64,000 nt of DNA from Puniceibacterium antarcticum. GTDB lineage: Bacteria > Pseudomonadota > Alphaproteobacteria > Rhodobacterales > Rhodobacteraceae. The DNA lies in NCBI RefSeq assembly GCF_002760615.1, contig NZ_AWWI01000173.1, positions 1 to 64,000 of the forward strand. Reading direction: 5' to 3'. A program made the translations under genes and the position numbers. Each line of letters opens with the position of its first letter. Positions within the stretch are counted from its first letter, which is position 1. The notes under the pieces were generated by a model. The model made no database searches, was not told the origin of the DNA, and saw nothing but the letters and a program-made list of their open reading frames with translations. Of the stretch, positions 36,283 through 44,181 are shown piece after piece.

Positions 36283-37659
36283 TCAGACGAGGCGGCCCCA
36301 GAGGTCGTATTCGCCGGCTTCATCCACATCGACCGTCACGATATCCCCGGGTTTCAGGCCTTCATGGCCCGTATCGATGAACAGGTTGCCATCGATTTCG
36401 GGCGCATCTGCCATGGTGCGGCAGGTCGCGGCGTCATCTTCGACCAGATCGACAATCACCTGCTGGCGGGTGCCAACCTTGGCCTCAAGCTTGGCCTCGG
36501 AAATGGCCTGCGCCTTGGCCATGAAGCGGTCCCAGCGATCCTGCTTGACCTCGTCCGGCACATGATCCTGCAGGGCGTTCGACCGCGCACCGGCGACGTT
36601 TTCGTACTGGAAACAGCCGACACGATCCAGCTGCGCCTCATCCATCCAGTCGAGCAGCGTCTGAAATTCGTCTTCGGTTTCACCTGGATAGCCGACGATA
36701 AAGGTCGAGCGCAGGGTGATATCGGGGCAGACATCGCGCCATGCAGCGATTTCGTCCAGCGTGCGGGCAGCGGCGGCGGGGCGGGCCATGCGTTTGAGCG
36801 TGTCAGGATGGGCGTGCTGGAACGGAATATCGAGATAGGGAAGCACACGACCGCCCGAGGAAGACTGCGCTGCCATCAGCGGGATAAGATCCCTAACATG
36901 CGGATAAGGATAGACATAATGCATCCGCACCCAGGCGCCCAGCTGGCCGAGTTCGCGGGTGAGGTCGAGGATGGGGGCTTTGGAATCGCGGTCTTTCCAG
37001 TCGGTGCCGTAGGCGGAGGTGTCCTGAGAGATGACCAGCAGCTCTTTCACCCCTGATTCGACCAGCTTTTCCGCCTCGCGCAGGACGGCGCGCTGGGGGC
37101 GGGATTGCAGACGTCCACGCATGTCGGGGATGATGCAGAACTTGCATTTGTGGTTACAGCCCTCGGAAATCTTGAGGTAGCTGTAGTGGCGCGGGGTCAG
37201 CTTCACCCCCGCCGCAGGCATCAGATCAATGAAGGGATCGGGCGACGGCGGCACGGCCAGATGCACGGCGTCCAGCACCTGTTCATACTGATGCGGGCCG
37301 GTCACGGCGAGGATGCGGGGATGATGTTCGCGGATGTAATCTGGCTCTGCCCCCAAGCAACCCGTTACAATCACACGACCATTTTCGGCCAGCGCCTCGC
37401 CTATTGCCTCAAGGCTTTCGGCCTTGGCACTATCCAGAAAGCCGCAGGTGTTGACGATCACCGCATCGGCGCCGGCGTAATCGGCGGAGATTCCGTAGCC
37501 CTCGGCGCGCAGCCGGGTGAGGATACGTTCAGAGTCCACCAGCGCCTTGGGACAGCCGAGCGAGACCATCCCGATCGAGGGCTGGCCCGCGCGTCGGTCG
37601 GACGGCAGGGTGGCTTTGGGGGCAAGGTCGGGGCGCAGATTCGGCGGGTTCTGGGACAT
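36283..37659 (-). CDS. rimO: Ribosomal protein S12 methylthiotransferase
   Basis: 458 aa. N-terminal UPF0004 domain with Cys in [26 protein letters not shown] and [12 protein letters not shown]; radical-SAM cluster motif CNHKCKFC; C-terminal TRAM domain ending YDLWGRLV. RimO adds a methylthio group to Asp88 of ribosomal protein S12. The [10 protein letters not shown] motif separates it from MiaB and MtaB. Confidence 0.96.
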   Translation of the reverse strand: MSQNPPNLRPDLAPKATLPSDRRAGQPSIGMVSLGCPKALVDSERILTRLRAEGYGISADYAGADAVIVNTCGFLDSAKAESLEAIGEALAENGRVIVTGCLGAEPDYIREHHPRILAVTGPHQYEQVLDAVHLAVPPSPDPFIDLMPAAGVKLTPRHYSYLKISEGCNHKCKFCIIPDMRGRLQSRPQRAVLREAEKLVESGVKELLVISQDTSAYGTDWKDRDSKAPILDLTRELGQLGAWVRMHYVYPYPHVRDLIPLMAAQSSSGGRVLPYLDIPFQHAHPDTLKRMARPAAAARTLDEIAAWRDVCPDITLRSTFIVGYPGETEDEFQTLLDWMDEAQLDRVGCFQYENVAGARSNALQDHVPDEVKQDRWDRFMAKAQAISEAKLEAKVGTRQQVIVDLVEDDAATCRTMADAPEIDGNLFIDTGHEGLKPGDIVTVDVDEAGEYDLWGRLV

Positions 37660-37732
37660 GGCTCCTCATAGCGGCAGCTTTGAGCGCCGGAAAGGGTTTG
37701 TTGCGGGGCGCCGCAAAACCCGGGCTGGAAAC

Positions 37733-37761
37733 CGTATGGATTGCGTATGGAAAGCGTATGG
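37733..37761 (-). repeat. Helically phased CCATACG array, second copy
   Basis: CGTATGG at 37733, 37744 and 37755, exactly 11 bp apart, i.e. CCATACG on the minus strand. Degenerate units continue the spacing on both sides (GGGCTGG at 37722, GGTAGGG at 37766). It lies about 75 bp upstream of the rimO start. Same unit and period as 5879-5929. Confidence 0.75.
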
Positions 37762-38091
37762 CTAGGGTAGGGGTGTGGTGTGGTGTGTGAGGGATTTGGG
37801 GACAGATGGCGGAGATTTGGCGACAGAGTTTGGCCGATGTGAAGAAAAAGCGCCCTTGGTCCAAAGCTGAAAAAAACTAATTGCTCAGGCGAAAACTGGT
37901 CGCGTTGTTTTGGGCAATGGAGTTCGACCGCACCGTCAAAGGATCGGGGAATTTGGGGGGCCATCGGCTATTGGGCGCGGATGCCGGTGCAGATGGCTGG
38001 TTGAATCATCACCGCCGTGGGTGCGGCGGCGCTGGCCGGGTTGGTTGGGCGGAAGGATTGAAGATCAGCCGTCCCCTTCCCCTCACGCCAC

Positions 38092-38122
38092 AAAAAAGGA
38101 CGCGCCGTGAATGCGCGCCCTT
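38092..38122 (-). terminator. Rho-independent terminator of gcrA
   Basis: On the minus strand AGGGCGCGC - loop - GCGCGTCCT forms a 9-bp stem followed by TTTTTT, 28 bases after the gcrA stop. Confidence 0.75.
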
Positions 38123-38149
38123 CCAGAATTTCGATAGAGGGGCCGGTCC

Positions 38150-38767
38150 CTAGCGGCGGCGGTCGCGTCTTGCCGACATGGGTTGGAAGGCGACGCCGAC
38201 ATGGGCTTCGCAATAGGGTTTGCCCTGTTGCACGGGCAGGCCGCAGAACCAGAAGTGCTCGGTCGCAGGGTCACCCACGGGCCATTTGCAGGTGCGCTCG
38301 GTCAGCTCCATCAGGGTAAGCTTTTTCGCCTTCTTCTCGATCTCGTTCACCTTGGCGAGGGCCTCGGGGCTGATTTCGTTGGCAGAGGGCTGCGGCGGCA
38401 GGGGCTGGCCGGCCGGAATGATCGCACGGCGCGCAGGCGGCTGGGCGGATTTGGTTTCAAGCACAGGCTCGGTCGATACCGGGCGGGCGCTTTCGGTCTT
38501 GGGCTGGGGGATTTTAGGCTTCGCTTCTGGTTTGGGGGTTGCTGGTTTTGCGCGTGCTTCCACCTGGGGCTGTTCTGTCGGGGGCGGGGCTGTCGGGGCT
38601 GCGGGCGCGGGATCCGCGCCGACGCGGTTGGACAGGCCCAGCCGGTGCACCTTGCCGATCACCGCATTGCGGGTGACCCCGCCAAGTTCCTTGGCGATCT
38701 GACTGGCGGACTGACCTTCACCCCACATCTTTTTCAGCTGCTCTACGCGTTCGTCGGTCCAGGACAT
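38150..38767 (-). CDS. gcrA: GcrA cell-cycle regulator
   Basis: 205 aa. N-terminal DNA-binding segment MSWTDERVEQLKKMWGEGQSASQIAKELGG plus RNAVIGKVHRLGLSNR is the GcrA signature. A long Pro/Ala/Glu-rich linker (about residues 50-130) joins a C-terminal sigma-70-binding domain with CKWPVGDP, FCGLPV and PYCEAH. GcrA acts with CcrM-methylated GANTC sites to control cell-cycle genes in alphaproteobacteria. This gene is strong evidence for the taxonomic placement. Confidence 0.96.
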   Translation of the reverse strand: MSWTDERVEQLKKMWGEGQSASQIAKELGGVTRNAVIGKVHRLGLSNRVGADPAPAAPTAPPPTEQPQVEARAKPATPKPEAKPKIPQPKTESARPVSTEPVLETKSAQPPARRAIIPAGQPLPPQPSANEISPEALAKVNEIEKKAKKLTLMELTERTCKWPVGDPATEHFWFCGLPVQQGKPYCEAHVGVAFQPMSARRDRRR

Positions 38768-38887
38768 GGGAGTTCCTTACTGAAAAAGCGGCCACGCTGG
38801 CGGGCCGCCTGAAAATTCCGTATGAGGTCCTATTCTAATCACTCCACCCCGAGTTACAAGCGGGTGAGTCCATGAGGAGCAGACGAT

Positions 38888-39697
38888 ATGCACGAATCCG
38901 CCCCCTATCCGCAAGGAACACGCCGCTTTGGCCGGGTCAACTGGCTGGGTCTGTACACACTGGCGCGGCGCGAGGTGATGCGGTTCAGTTCGGTCTGGAC
39001 GCAGACGCTGCTGGCGCCGCTGGTGACGGCGGGGCTGTTTCTGCTGATTTTCACCATCGCCATCGGGCCGACGCGGGGGGATGTGATGGGGGTGGCGTTC
39101 ACCACGTTCATCGCGCCGGGCATCCTGATGATGACGGTGATCCAGAATGCGTTTGCCAATACCTCATCCTCGATCGTGATTTCCAAGGTGCAGGGCAATA
39201 TCGTTGACACGCTGATGCCACCGCTGAGCGGGGGTGAGCTGGTGCTGGGGTATCTGGCGGGCGGTGTGGCGCGGGGGCTGTTCGTGGCGGTGGCGCTGGC
39301 GGCGGTGCTGGGGTTTGCGCTGGGGATCGTGCCGGCGCATCCGTTTGTGGCGCTGGTGTTCGTGATCCTGGGCGCGGCGTTCATGTCGTCGCTGGGGTTG
39401 CTGGCGGGGATCTATGCCAACAAGTTCGACCAGATGGCGGCGATCACCAACTTCCTGGTCACACCTTTGGCGTTCCTGTCGGGCACGTTCTATTCGGTTC
39501 AGGCGCTGCCGCCGGTGCTGCGCGAGATCACGCATTTCAACCCGATCTTCTATCTGATCGACGGGGTGCGTTATGGGATGATCGGTGTGTCCGATTCCTC
39601 GCCCCTGCTGGGGTTCTGCGTGGCGCTGGCGGCGACGCTGGCGATACTGGGTGTTGCCTGGCAGATGTTCCGCACCGGGTACCGGCTGAAGGCCTGA
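38888..39697 (+). CDS. ABC-2-type transporter permease
   Basis: 269 aa, six hydrophobic segments. ABC2_membrane features include the amphipathic YTLARREVMRFSSVWTQTLLAP start, FIAPGILMMTVIQNAF, the KVQGNIVDTLMPPLS coupling region and PLAFLSGTFYSVQALPP. Such permeases export polysaccharides, drugs or lipids with a separate ATPase. No ATPase gene is adjacent, so its partner is encoded elsewhere. pcs is convergent downstream. Confidence 0.88.
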   Translation: MHESAPYPQGTRRFGRVNWLGLYTLARREVMRFSSVWTQTLLAPLVTAGLFLLIFTIAIGPTRGDVMGVAFTTFIAPGILMMTVIQNAFANTSSSIVISKVQGNIVDTLMPPLSGGELVLGYLAGGVARGLFVAVALAAVLGFALGIVPAHPFVALVFVILGAAFMSSLGLLAGIYANKFDQMAAITNFLVTPLAFLSGTFYSVQALPPVLREITHFNPIFYLIDGVRYGMIGVSDSSPLLGFCVALAATLAILGVAWQMFRTGYRLKA

Positions 39698-39759
39698 CGT
39701 CTGGTCCGGGCGGGGCTATCCCCCCTGCCCGATCCCCCTGTCCAGCCACATTGTGCGGA

Positions 39760-40452
39760 TCAGCGGCGCGCGGGGATCAGCTGCTGCAGGATGCCGACCG
39801 AGATCAGGTAGACCGAGGTCACGACCAGCCCCCAATGTGCCCAGCTTTGGGGGTGGAAATCGACCCAGGCGGCCCAGCCGGCGAAAAACGTCCAGGCAAT
39901 GGCCATGGGCAGGGACACGCCCCGCCAGCGTTCCGTGCGCACCGGGTGGATGAATTTCAGCGGCAGGAACATCGTGACGGCAAGCACGCCCACCACCGCG
40001 AGGATGATCCAGAAATTTGGCGTCAGCGCGAACATCACCAGCACCAGCATGTTCCAGCAGCCCGGAAAGCCCTGAAAGGAATTGTCAGAGGTTTTCATGC
40101 GGTTGTCGGCAAAATACATGGCACTGGCAAAGGTGATCAGGATGATCGCCACCCAGCCTGTCCAGCCCGGCAGCAGCCCTGACTGGAACAGCGCAAAGGC
40201 CGGGATGAAGACATAGGTCAGATAGTCGATGATCAGATCCAGCAGCACGCCATCAAAGCGCGGTGCGTTGGTTTTCACATCGTATTTGCGCGCCATCGGT
40301 CCGTCGATGCCGTCGACGAAAAACGCCACCACCAGCCAGAGGAACATGATGGACCATTTTCCCTGTGCCGCCGCCAGAAGGGCAAGCATGGCAAAGACCG
40401 CGCCCGTGGCGGTCAGGAGATGGACGGTGAGGGCTTTGGTCTGTGCGGTCAT
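39760..40452 (-). CDS. pcs: Phosphatidylcholine synthase
   Basis: 230 aa with about eight membrane segments. The CDP-alcohol phosphotransferase motif is DGIDGPMARKY plus APRFDGVLLDLIIDYLTYVF (D-G-x2-A-R...G-x3-D-x3-D). The extended second half matches Pcs, which joins choline directly to CDP-diacylglycerol and is found in host-associated and marine alphaproteobacteria. Confidence 0.92.
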   Translation of the reverse strand: MTAQTKALTVHLLTATGAVFAMLALLAAAQGKWSIMFLWLVVAFFVDGIDGPMARKYDVKTNAPRFDGVLLDLIIDYLTYVFIPAFALFQSGLLPGWTGWVAIILITFASAMYFADNRMKTSDNSFQGFPGCWNMLVLVMFALTPNFWIILAVVGVLAVTMFLPLKFIHPVRTERWRGVSLPMAIAWTFFAGWAAWVDFHPQSWAHWGLVVTSVYLISVGILQQLIPARR

Positions 40453-40558
40453 CGAACTGTCATGGACACTTTTTGCGCGGCTTGCAAACCGGATATAGGT
40501 CGCGAGGGCGTACCTTCACGGGGGTGTGCACATTTTGCACAGGACTGCGCCTGCGGCA

Positions 40559-40599
40559 CGGGCGGAATTTTGCGTATTTGGAAAGAGAAGAAGCCGGGG
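40559..40599 (+). repeat. Dispersed repeat, copy 2
   Basis: Second copy of the about 39-bp element at 33854-33892, same strand, with one base inserted (GGAATTTTGCG). It lies between pcs and the CPT-like gene. Confidence 0.8.
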
Positions 40600-40619
40600 T
40601 CTGCGCAAGGGGCCCGCAC

Positions 40620-41143
40620 TCAGGCGGTGAAGAAGGCTGAGCGCGGGCGTGGATCTGCAAGAGCGTTGAGGATAAGGTGCGCGTTGCCCTTAGGGTCGGC
40701 GGTACCGTCAAGCGTGATGTCGTAGCGCAGACCGCTGTGGATTTTGGCGTGATCCTGCAGGGCAGAGCCAAGGGGGCGGTCGCCGCGCGCCGTTTCACGC
40801 TGTGTCAGCGTTTCCGGCGGGGTCAACAGGGCGACGAACAGCACGTCGAAGGGGGCGAAGGCCGTCTGGAGCTGTGCGTGCCAGCCCGGCGTGTCAAGGA
40901 TGTGTCCACGATCAGGTCATTGCCCGCCTCGGCAAAGGCCGCCATGGCGCGGTGCATCCCGTCAAAGACCGCGGGCCGTGCGGCGGCCCAATCCGGATAG
41001 GCCTTGGGATCGAGCGCGCCGCTGTCACGGAAGTGATCCAGCGAGAGGTGGAGGAAGGGACGCCCTGCGCTGGCGCGAATCGCGCGGGTCAGTGTCGATT
41101 TCCCGCTGCTGGAGGCGCCGTGCAGGAAGAGGATCAGCGTCAT
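40620..41143 (-). pseudogene. CPT-like phosphotransferase with a single-base frameshift
   Basis: Two frames together make one chloramphenicol-phosphotransferase-like protein. The first carries the P-loop LHGASSSGKSTLTRA, LSLDHFRDSGALDPKAYPDW and NDLIVD. The second carries VLFVALLTPPETLTQRETA, GDRPLGSALQDH and DITLDGTADP. The break is at about 40903-40905, where one C (G on the plus strand) appears missing after GTGGAC; restoring it gives a continuous reading VDHILDTPGWHAQL. All other family features look intact, so this is either a very recent mutation or a sequencing error. ATGA overlap with mtaB suggests the operon dapF-mtaB-CPT. Confidence 0.8.
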
Positions 41144-42408
41144 GCCAGCAGGTGAGTTGCGTGCGCGCCGGTGATTGTGGCGGTGACGATCTGGCCTTCG
41201 GTCTGGGGGATTGCGAAATGCACCTCGGTGAATTGTTCGGTGCGGCCCATGTCGGGGGATTCCATCAGGATGTGATGCGTGCGGCCGATCTGTGCAGCGA
41301 GGTGCCGCAGCACCTGTTGATCGCCGACGGCGCGCAGGCGGGCGGCGCGTTTCTTGATCGCGGCGCCGTTGACGGCGGGCATGCGGGCGGCGGGGGTACC
41401 TTGCCGGGCGCTGTAGGGGAAGACGTGCAGCCAGGTGAGGTCACAGTCCTCGACCAGTTTCAGGGAGTTTTCGAAATGAGCCTCGGTCTCGGTCGGGAAA
41501 CCGGCGATGATATCGGCGCCAAAGGTCATGTCGGGGCGCAGTTTGCGCGCCTCCTGGGCAAAGCGGATGGCATCGTCGCGCAGGTGGCGGCGTTTCATCC
41601 GTTTCAGGATCAGGTCGTCGCCGTGTTGCAAGCTCAGGTGCAGATGCGGCATCAGGCGGGATTCGGTGGCGATGGCCTGCAGAAGGTTTTCATCGACCTC
41701 AATCGAATCGATGCTGCTGATCCGCAGGCGCGGCAGGTCGGGCACCAGCTTCAGGATACGCATCACCAGATCACCGAGTTTCGGCGTCGCGGGCAGGTCC
41801 GCACCCCAGGAGGTCAGGTCGACGCCGGTGAGGACGACCTCGTTAAAGCCCTTGTCCACGAGGCGTTTGATCTGATCCACCACCACGCCTGCGGGGACGG
41901 ACCGGGAATTGCCGCGCCCGAAGGGGATGATGCAGAAGGTGCAGCGGTGATCGCAGCCGTTCTGGACCTGCACATAGGCGCGGGAGCGGGTGCCGAAGCC
42001 GTCGATCAGGTGGCCGGCGGTTTCGGTGACGGACATGATGTCATCGACCATCACCTTTTCCGTCTGGCCGATGAAATCGGTGGCCAGCGTCTGCCAGGTG
42101 GCCGGGGTCATCTTTTCGGTATTGCCGATGACGGCGTCGACCTCTGACATCGCCTTGAAGGTTTCAGGTTCGGTCTGGGCGGCGCAGCCGGTGACGATCA
42201 GGCGGGCGTCGGGATTTTCGCGGCGCAGGCGGCGGATTTCCTGACGGGCCTTGCGCACCGCTTCGGCTGTCACAGCGCAGGTGTTGATGACCACGGCGTT
42301 GGTCATGCCTGATTCGGCGGCAAGCGCCTTCATCGCCTCGGTCTCATACGCATTCAGGCGGCAGCCCAAAGTCGCAAAAACCGGTGTGGTGACTTTGGGC
42401 GCGCTCAT
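41140..42408 (-). CDS. mtaB: tRNA t6A37 methylthiotransferase
   Basis: 422 aa. MTTase N-terminal Cys in TLGCRLNAYETEAM, INTCAVTAEAVRKARQ and VTGCAAQTEP, and radical-SAM motif GCDHRCTFCIIPFGRGNSRS. The GCRLN motif distinguishes MtaB from MiaB and RimO. It adds a methylthio group to t6A37 of tRNAs reading ANN codons. Overlaps dapF by ATGA. Confidence 0.94.
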   Translation of the reverse strand: MSAPKVTTPVFATLGCRLNAYETEAMKALAAESGMTNAVVINTCAVTAEAVRKARQEIRRLRRENPDARLIVTGCAAQTEPETFKAMSEVDAVIGNTEKMTPATWQTLATDFIGQTEKVMVDDIMSVTETAGHLIDGFGTRSRAYVQVQNGCDHRCTFCIIPFGRGNSRSVPAGVVVDQIKRLVDKGFNEVVLTGVDLTSWGADLPATPKLGDLVMRILKLVPDLPRLRISSIDSIEVDENLLQAIATESRLMPHLHLSLQHGDDLILKRMKRRHLRDDAIRFAQEARKLRPDMTFGADIIAGFPTETEAHFENSLKLVEDCDLTWLHVFPYSARQGTPAARMPAVNGAAIKKRAARLRAVGDQQVLRHLAAQIGRTHHILMESPDMGRTEQFTEVHFAIPQTEGQIVTATITGAHATHLLA

Positions 42409-43238
42409 AGCGTGGCCAGCCAGTCAGGGGTGAGCGTGCCCGAGGCGACGTGCATCGACGCCCCGGTCATCCAGACACCATCGTCGCGCCAGTCGATCAT
42501 CAGTGTGCCGCCATCAAGGTCGATCTGCACCCTTCGCCCGGTGAGGCCGCGGCGTGCGGCAGCCACCGCCGTGGCGCAGGAGGAGGAGCCGGAGGAGAGG
42601 GTGACGCCAACGCCGCGTTCCCAGACGCGCATGCGCAGGTGGTCCGGCCCGATCAGCGAGGCGACCTGTACATTGGTGCGCTGAGGATACAGCGGGTGGT
42701 GTTCATAGCGCGGTCCGAACTGGTCAAGCACAACCGCCTCTGCATCCGGCACAAAGAAGGTGCAGTGCGGATTGCCCATGCCGGTGGCGGTGGGGCCACC
42801 CTCGATGGGCAGTTCAAGGGTATCCATCGCCTCGGCCAGCGGGATCTCGGCCCAGTCAAGCTGTGGATGGCCCATGTTGACCGAGGTAAGGCCGTTGCCC
42901 GCATCCACGGCCTGCAGGGTGCCGCGGTCGGTGATCAGGGTCAGCCTCCCCTGCCCTGTCTCGTTCATGATATGACGCGCGATGCAGCGGGTGGCATTGC
43001 CACAAGCGGCAGAGGTCGACCCGTCGGCATTGTAAAACGTCAGATGCGCATCGCCACGGTCGCTGGGCGTGATCAGGGCGAGCTGGTCGAACCCGATGCC
43101 CCGGTGCCGGTCGGCCAGCGCAATGGCAAGCGCTGGCGTCACGGCGATGTCGCGCGCGCGCGCGTCCAGCACGACAAAGTCGTTGCCCAGCCCGTGCATC
43201 TTCATGAAGGGCAAACCAGAGGTATCCTGCGTGTTCAT
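42405..43238 (-). CDS. dapF: Diaminopimelate epimerase
   Basis: 277 aa. The catalytic Cys pair lies in SAACGNATRCIAR and GSSSCATAVAA; FMKMHGLGNDFVVLD and GIGFDQL start the protein. It interconverts LL- and meso-diaminopimelate for lysine and peptidoglycan synthesis. First gene of an operon with mtaB. Confidence 0.96.
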   Translation of the reverse strand: MNTQDTSGLPFMKMHGLGNDFVVLDARARDIAVTPALAIALADRHRGIGFDQLALITPSDRGDAHLTFYNADGSTSAACGNATRCIARHIMNETGQGRLTLITDRGTLQAVDAGNGLTSVNMGHPQLDWAEIPLAEAMDTLELPIEGGPTATGMGNPHCTFFVPDAEAVVLDQFGPRYEHHPLYPQRTNVQVASLIGPDHLRMRVWERGVGVTLSSGSSSCATAVAAARRGLTGRRVQIDLDGGTLMIDWRDDGVWMTGASMHVASGTLTPDWLATL

Positions 43239-43337
43239 GGCCGCGCCTATACGCCTTGTGGGGGCGTCTTTCCAGTGGGCTCGCAGCGGCTGACGCTAGG
43301 GCCGTTACAAGTTGGTCATAAAATGCACTTTTGGGGG

Positions 43338-43366
43338 TTGACCCGCCCCGCCAGTATTTCTAGACA
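43338..43366 (+). promoter_or_regulatory. Probable promoter of tRNA-Lys
   Basis: TTGACC (43338-43343), 17-bp spacer and TAGACA (43361-43366), ending 10 bases before the tRNA 5' end. Confidence 0.5.
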
Positions 43367-43376
43367 GCCGCCTAGT

Positions 43377-43452
43377 GGGCCGGTAGCTCAGTTGGTAGAG
43401 CAACTGACTTTTAATCAGTAGGTCTCGGGTTCGGATCCCGACCGGCTCACCA
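43377..43452 (+). tRNA. tRNA-Lys (anticodon TTT)
   Basis: Full cloverleaf. The acceptor stem GGGCCGG pairs with CCGGCTC (one G-U), D arm GCTCAGTTGGTAGAGC, anticodon arm CTGA-CTTTTAA-TCAG with TTT, T arm with GGTTCGGATCCC, discriminator A, and encoded CCA. It marks the junction between core chromosome and the accessory region, a common integration point, although no integrase is adjacent. Confidence 0.97.
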
Positions 43453-43971
43453 CTTTTTCTAATGTAAGACGACACTAGGTTTGTCGCTTACGACAGGAAT
43501 TTGGTGTTTTTCGACATTGGGATTATTGCTTCAAGCTCAATCTGTCGCGCTCTTGAAATATATGCCGCTTCAAATCTGTGAACGCTTCGCACGACGGTCC
43601 CTGCCGTTCTGGTTCAGGCACCATAAGCGCGGCCGTTAGCTGCGAATGCTCGATTTGTTGCATAGCCTTGAAGGCTTCAGGGAAGCGTGCATTCGCTGCG
43701 CCGCTCTCGAACAGCAGCAACGCGCAGAAAGCCGTCGGTGCAAAGTTGCGAACCGTGGCCGCCCTCAGTGACTTGAACGGCCCTTAGCGGACCTTGGCCA
43801 TCCGATCAGAATGCTACGGTGCGGCCCGTCGAAGCGGTCATTCATCTATGCATCAGCACTTTATCTTCGTTGTGGGATAGCCTGATAATTCTCTAAAATA
43901 CTACGACATAGTTCTACGAACCATCTTTGTCCTAAGTTCGATGGCCAATTCGTGTCTTGCATCGGGAAGGC
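43453..43971. other. Gene-poor junction after tRNA-Lys
   Basis: About 520 bases. Right after the tRNA is an imperfect inverted repeat at 43463-43491 (GTAAGaCGACA ... TGTCGCTTAC). On the minus strand a frame without a clear start (about 43783 to 43523; KSLRAATVRNFAPTAF, then ANARFPEAFKAMQQIE) reads like a protein scrap but matches nothing I know. It is probably the debris of past insertions. Confidence 0.4.
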
Positions 43972-44181
43972 CTATTGTGAATGACCTACCAACACAGCGT
44001 TGATCCGCACCGAATAGTAGACACTATCCCTACTGCTTTTACTCTCAAGTTCTAGGCCGTGCGTTTCGCTCAACTTAGTGAGATACCTAATTTCGGCAGA
44101 CTTTTTTCTATTCAACCTCCAGATAAATGAACTATGACGAAACAAATTCAGGAGATTTCCTTTTTTGATTTTGATCTTCAA
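43972..44181 (-). CDS. 69-aa basic protein downstream of the phosphoesterase-NTPase
   Basis: TTG start at 44181 with a GGAGGG site five bases upstream, lying inside the 3' end of the 1044-aa gene (50-bp overlap, different frame). The product starts very Lys-rich (KIKIKKGNLLN) and continues helix-strand-like (KSAEIRYLTKLSETHG, VYYSVRINAVLVG). Base composition is AT-rich like its partner. The overlap and good ribosome-binding site suggest coupled translation and a functional link to the large protein; no family recognised. Confidence 0.45.
   Translation of the reverse strand: MKIKIKKGNLLNLFRHSSFIWRLNRKKSAEIRYLTKLSETHGLELESKSSRDSVYYSVRINAVLVGHSQ

Larger units (their letters stand above)
37660..38149. 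other. Intergenic region with repeats between gcrA and rimO
   Basis: About 490 bases with no convincing gene. It holds the reverse-oriented CCATACG array (37733-37761), a GT-rich run (GGTGTGGTGTGGTGTGTG, about 37770-37790), and the gcrA terminator at its right end. The rimO promoter should lie in its left third. Confidence 0.5.

Noticed and set aside
43463-43491. Imperfect inverted repeat after tRNA-Lys as an attachment site
   Set aside because: No integrase is nearby and no second copy was found in the window, so it is recorded only as part of the junction region.
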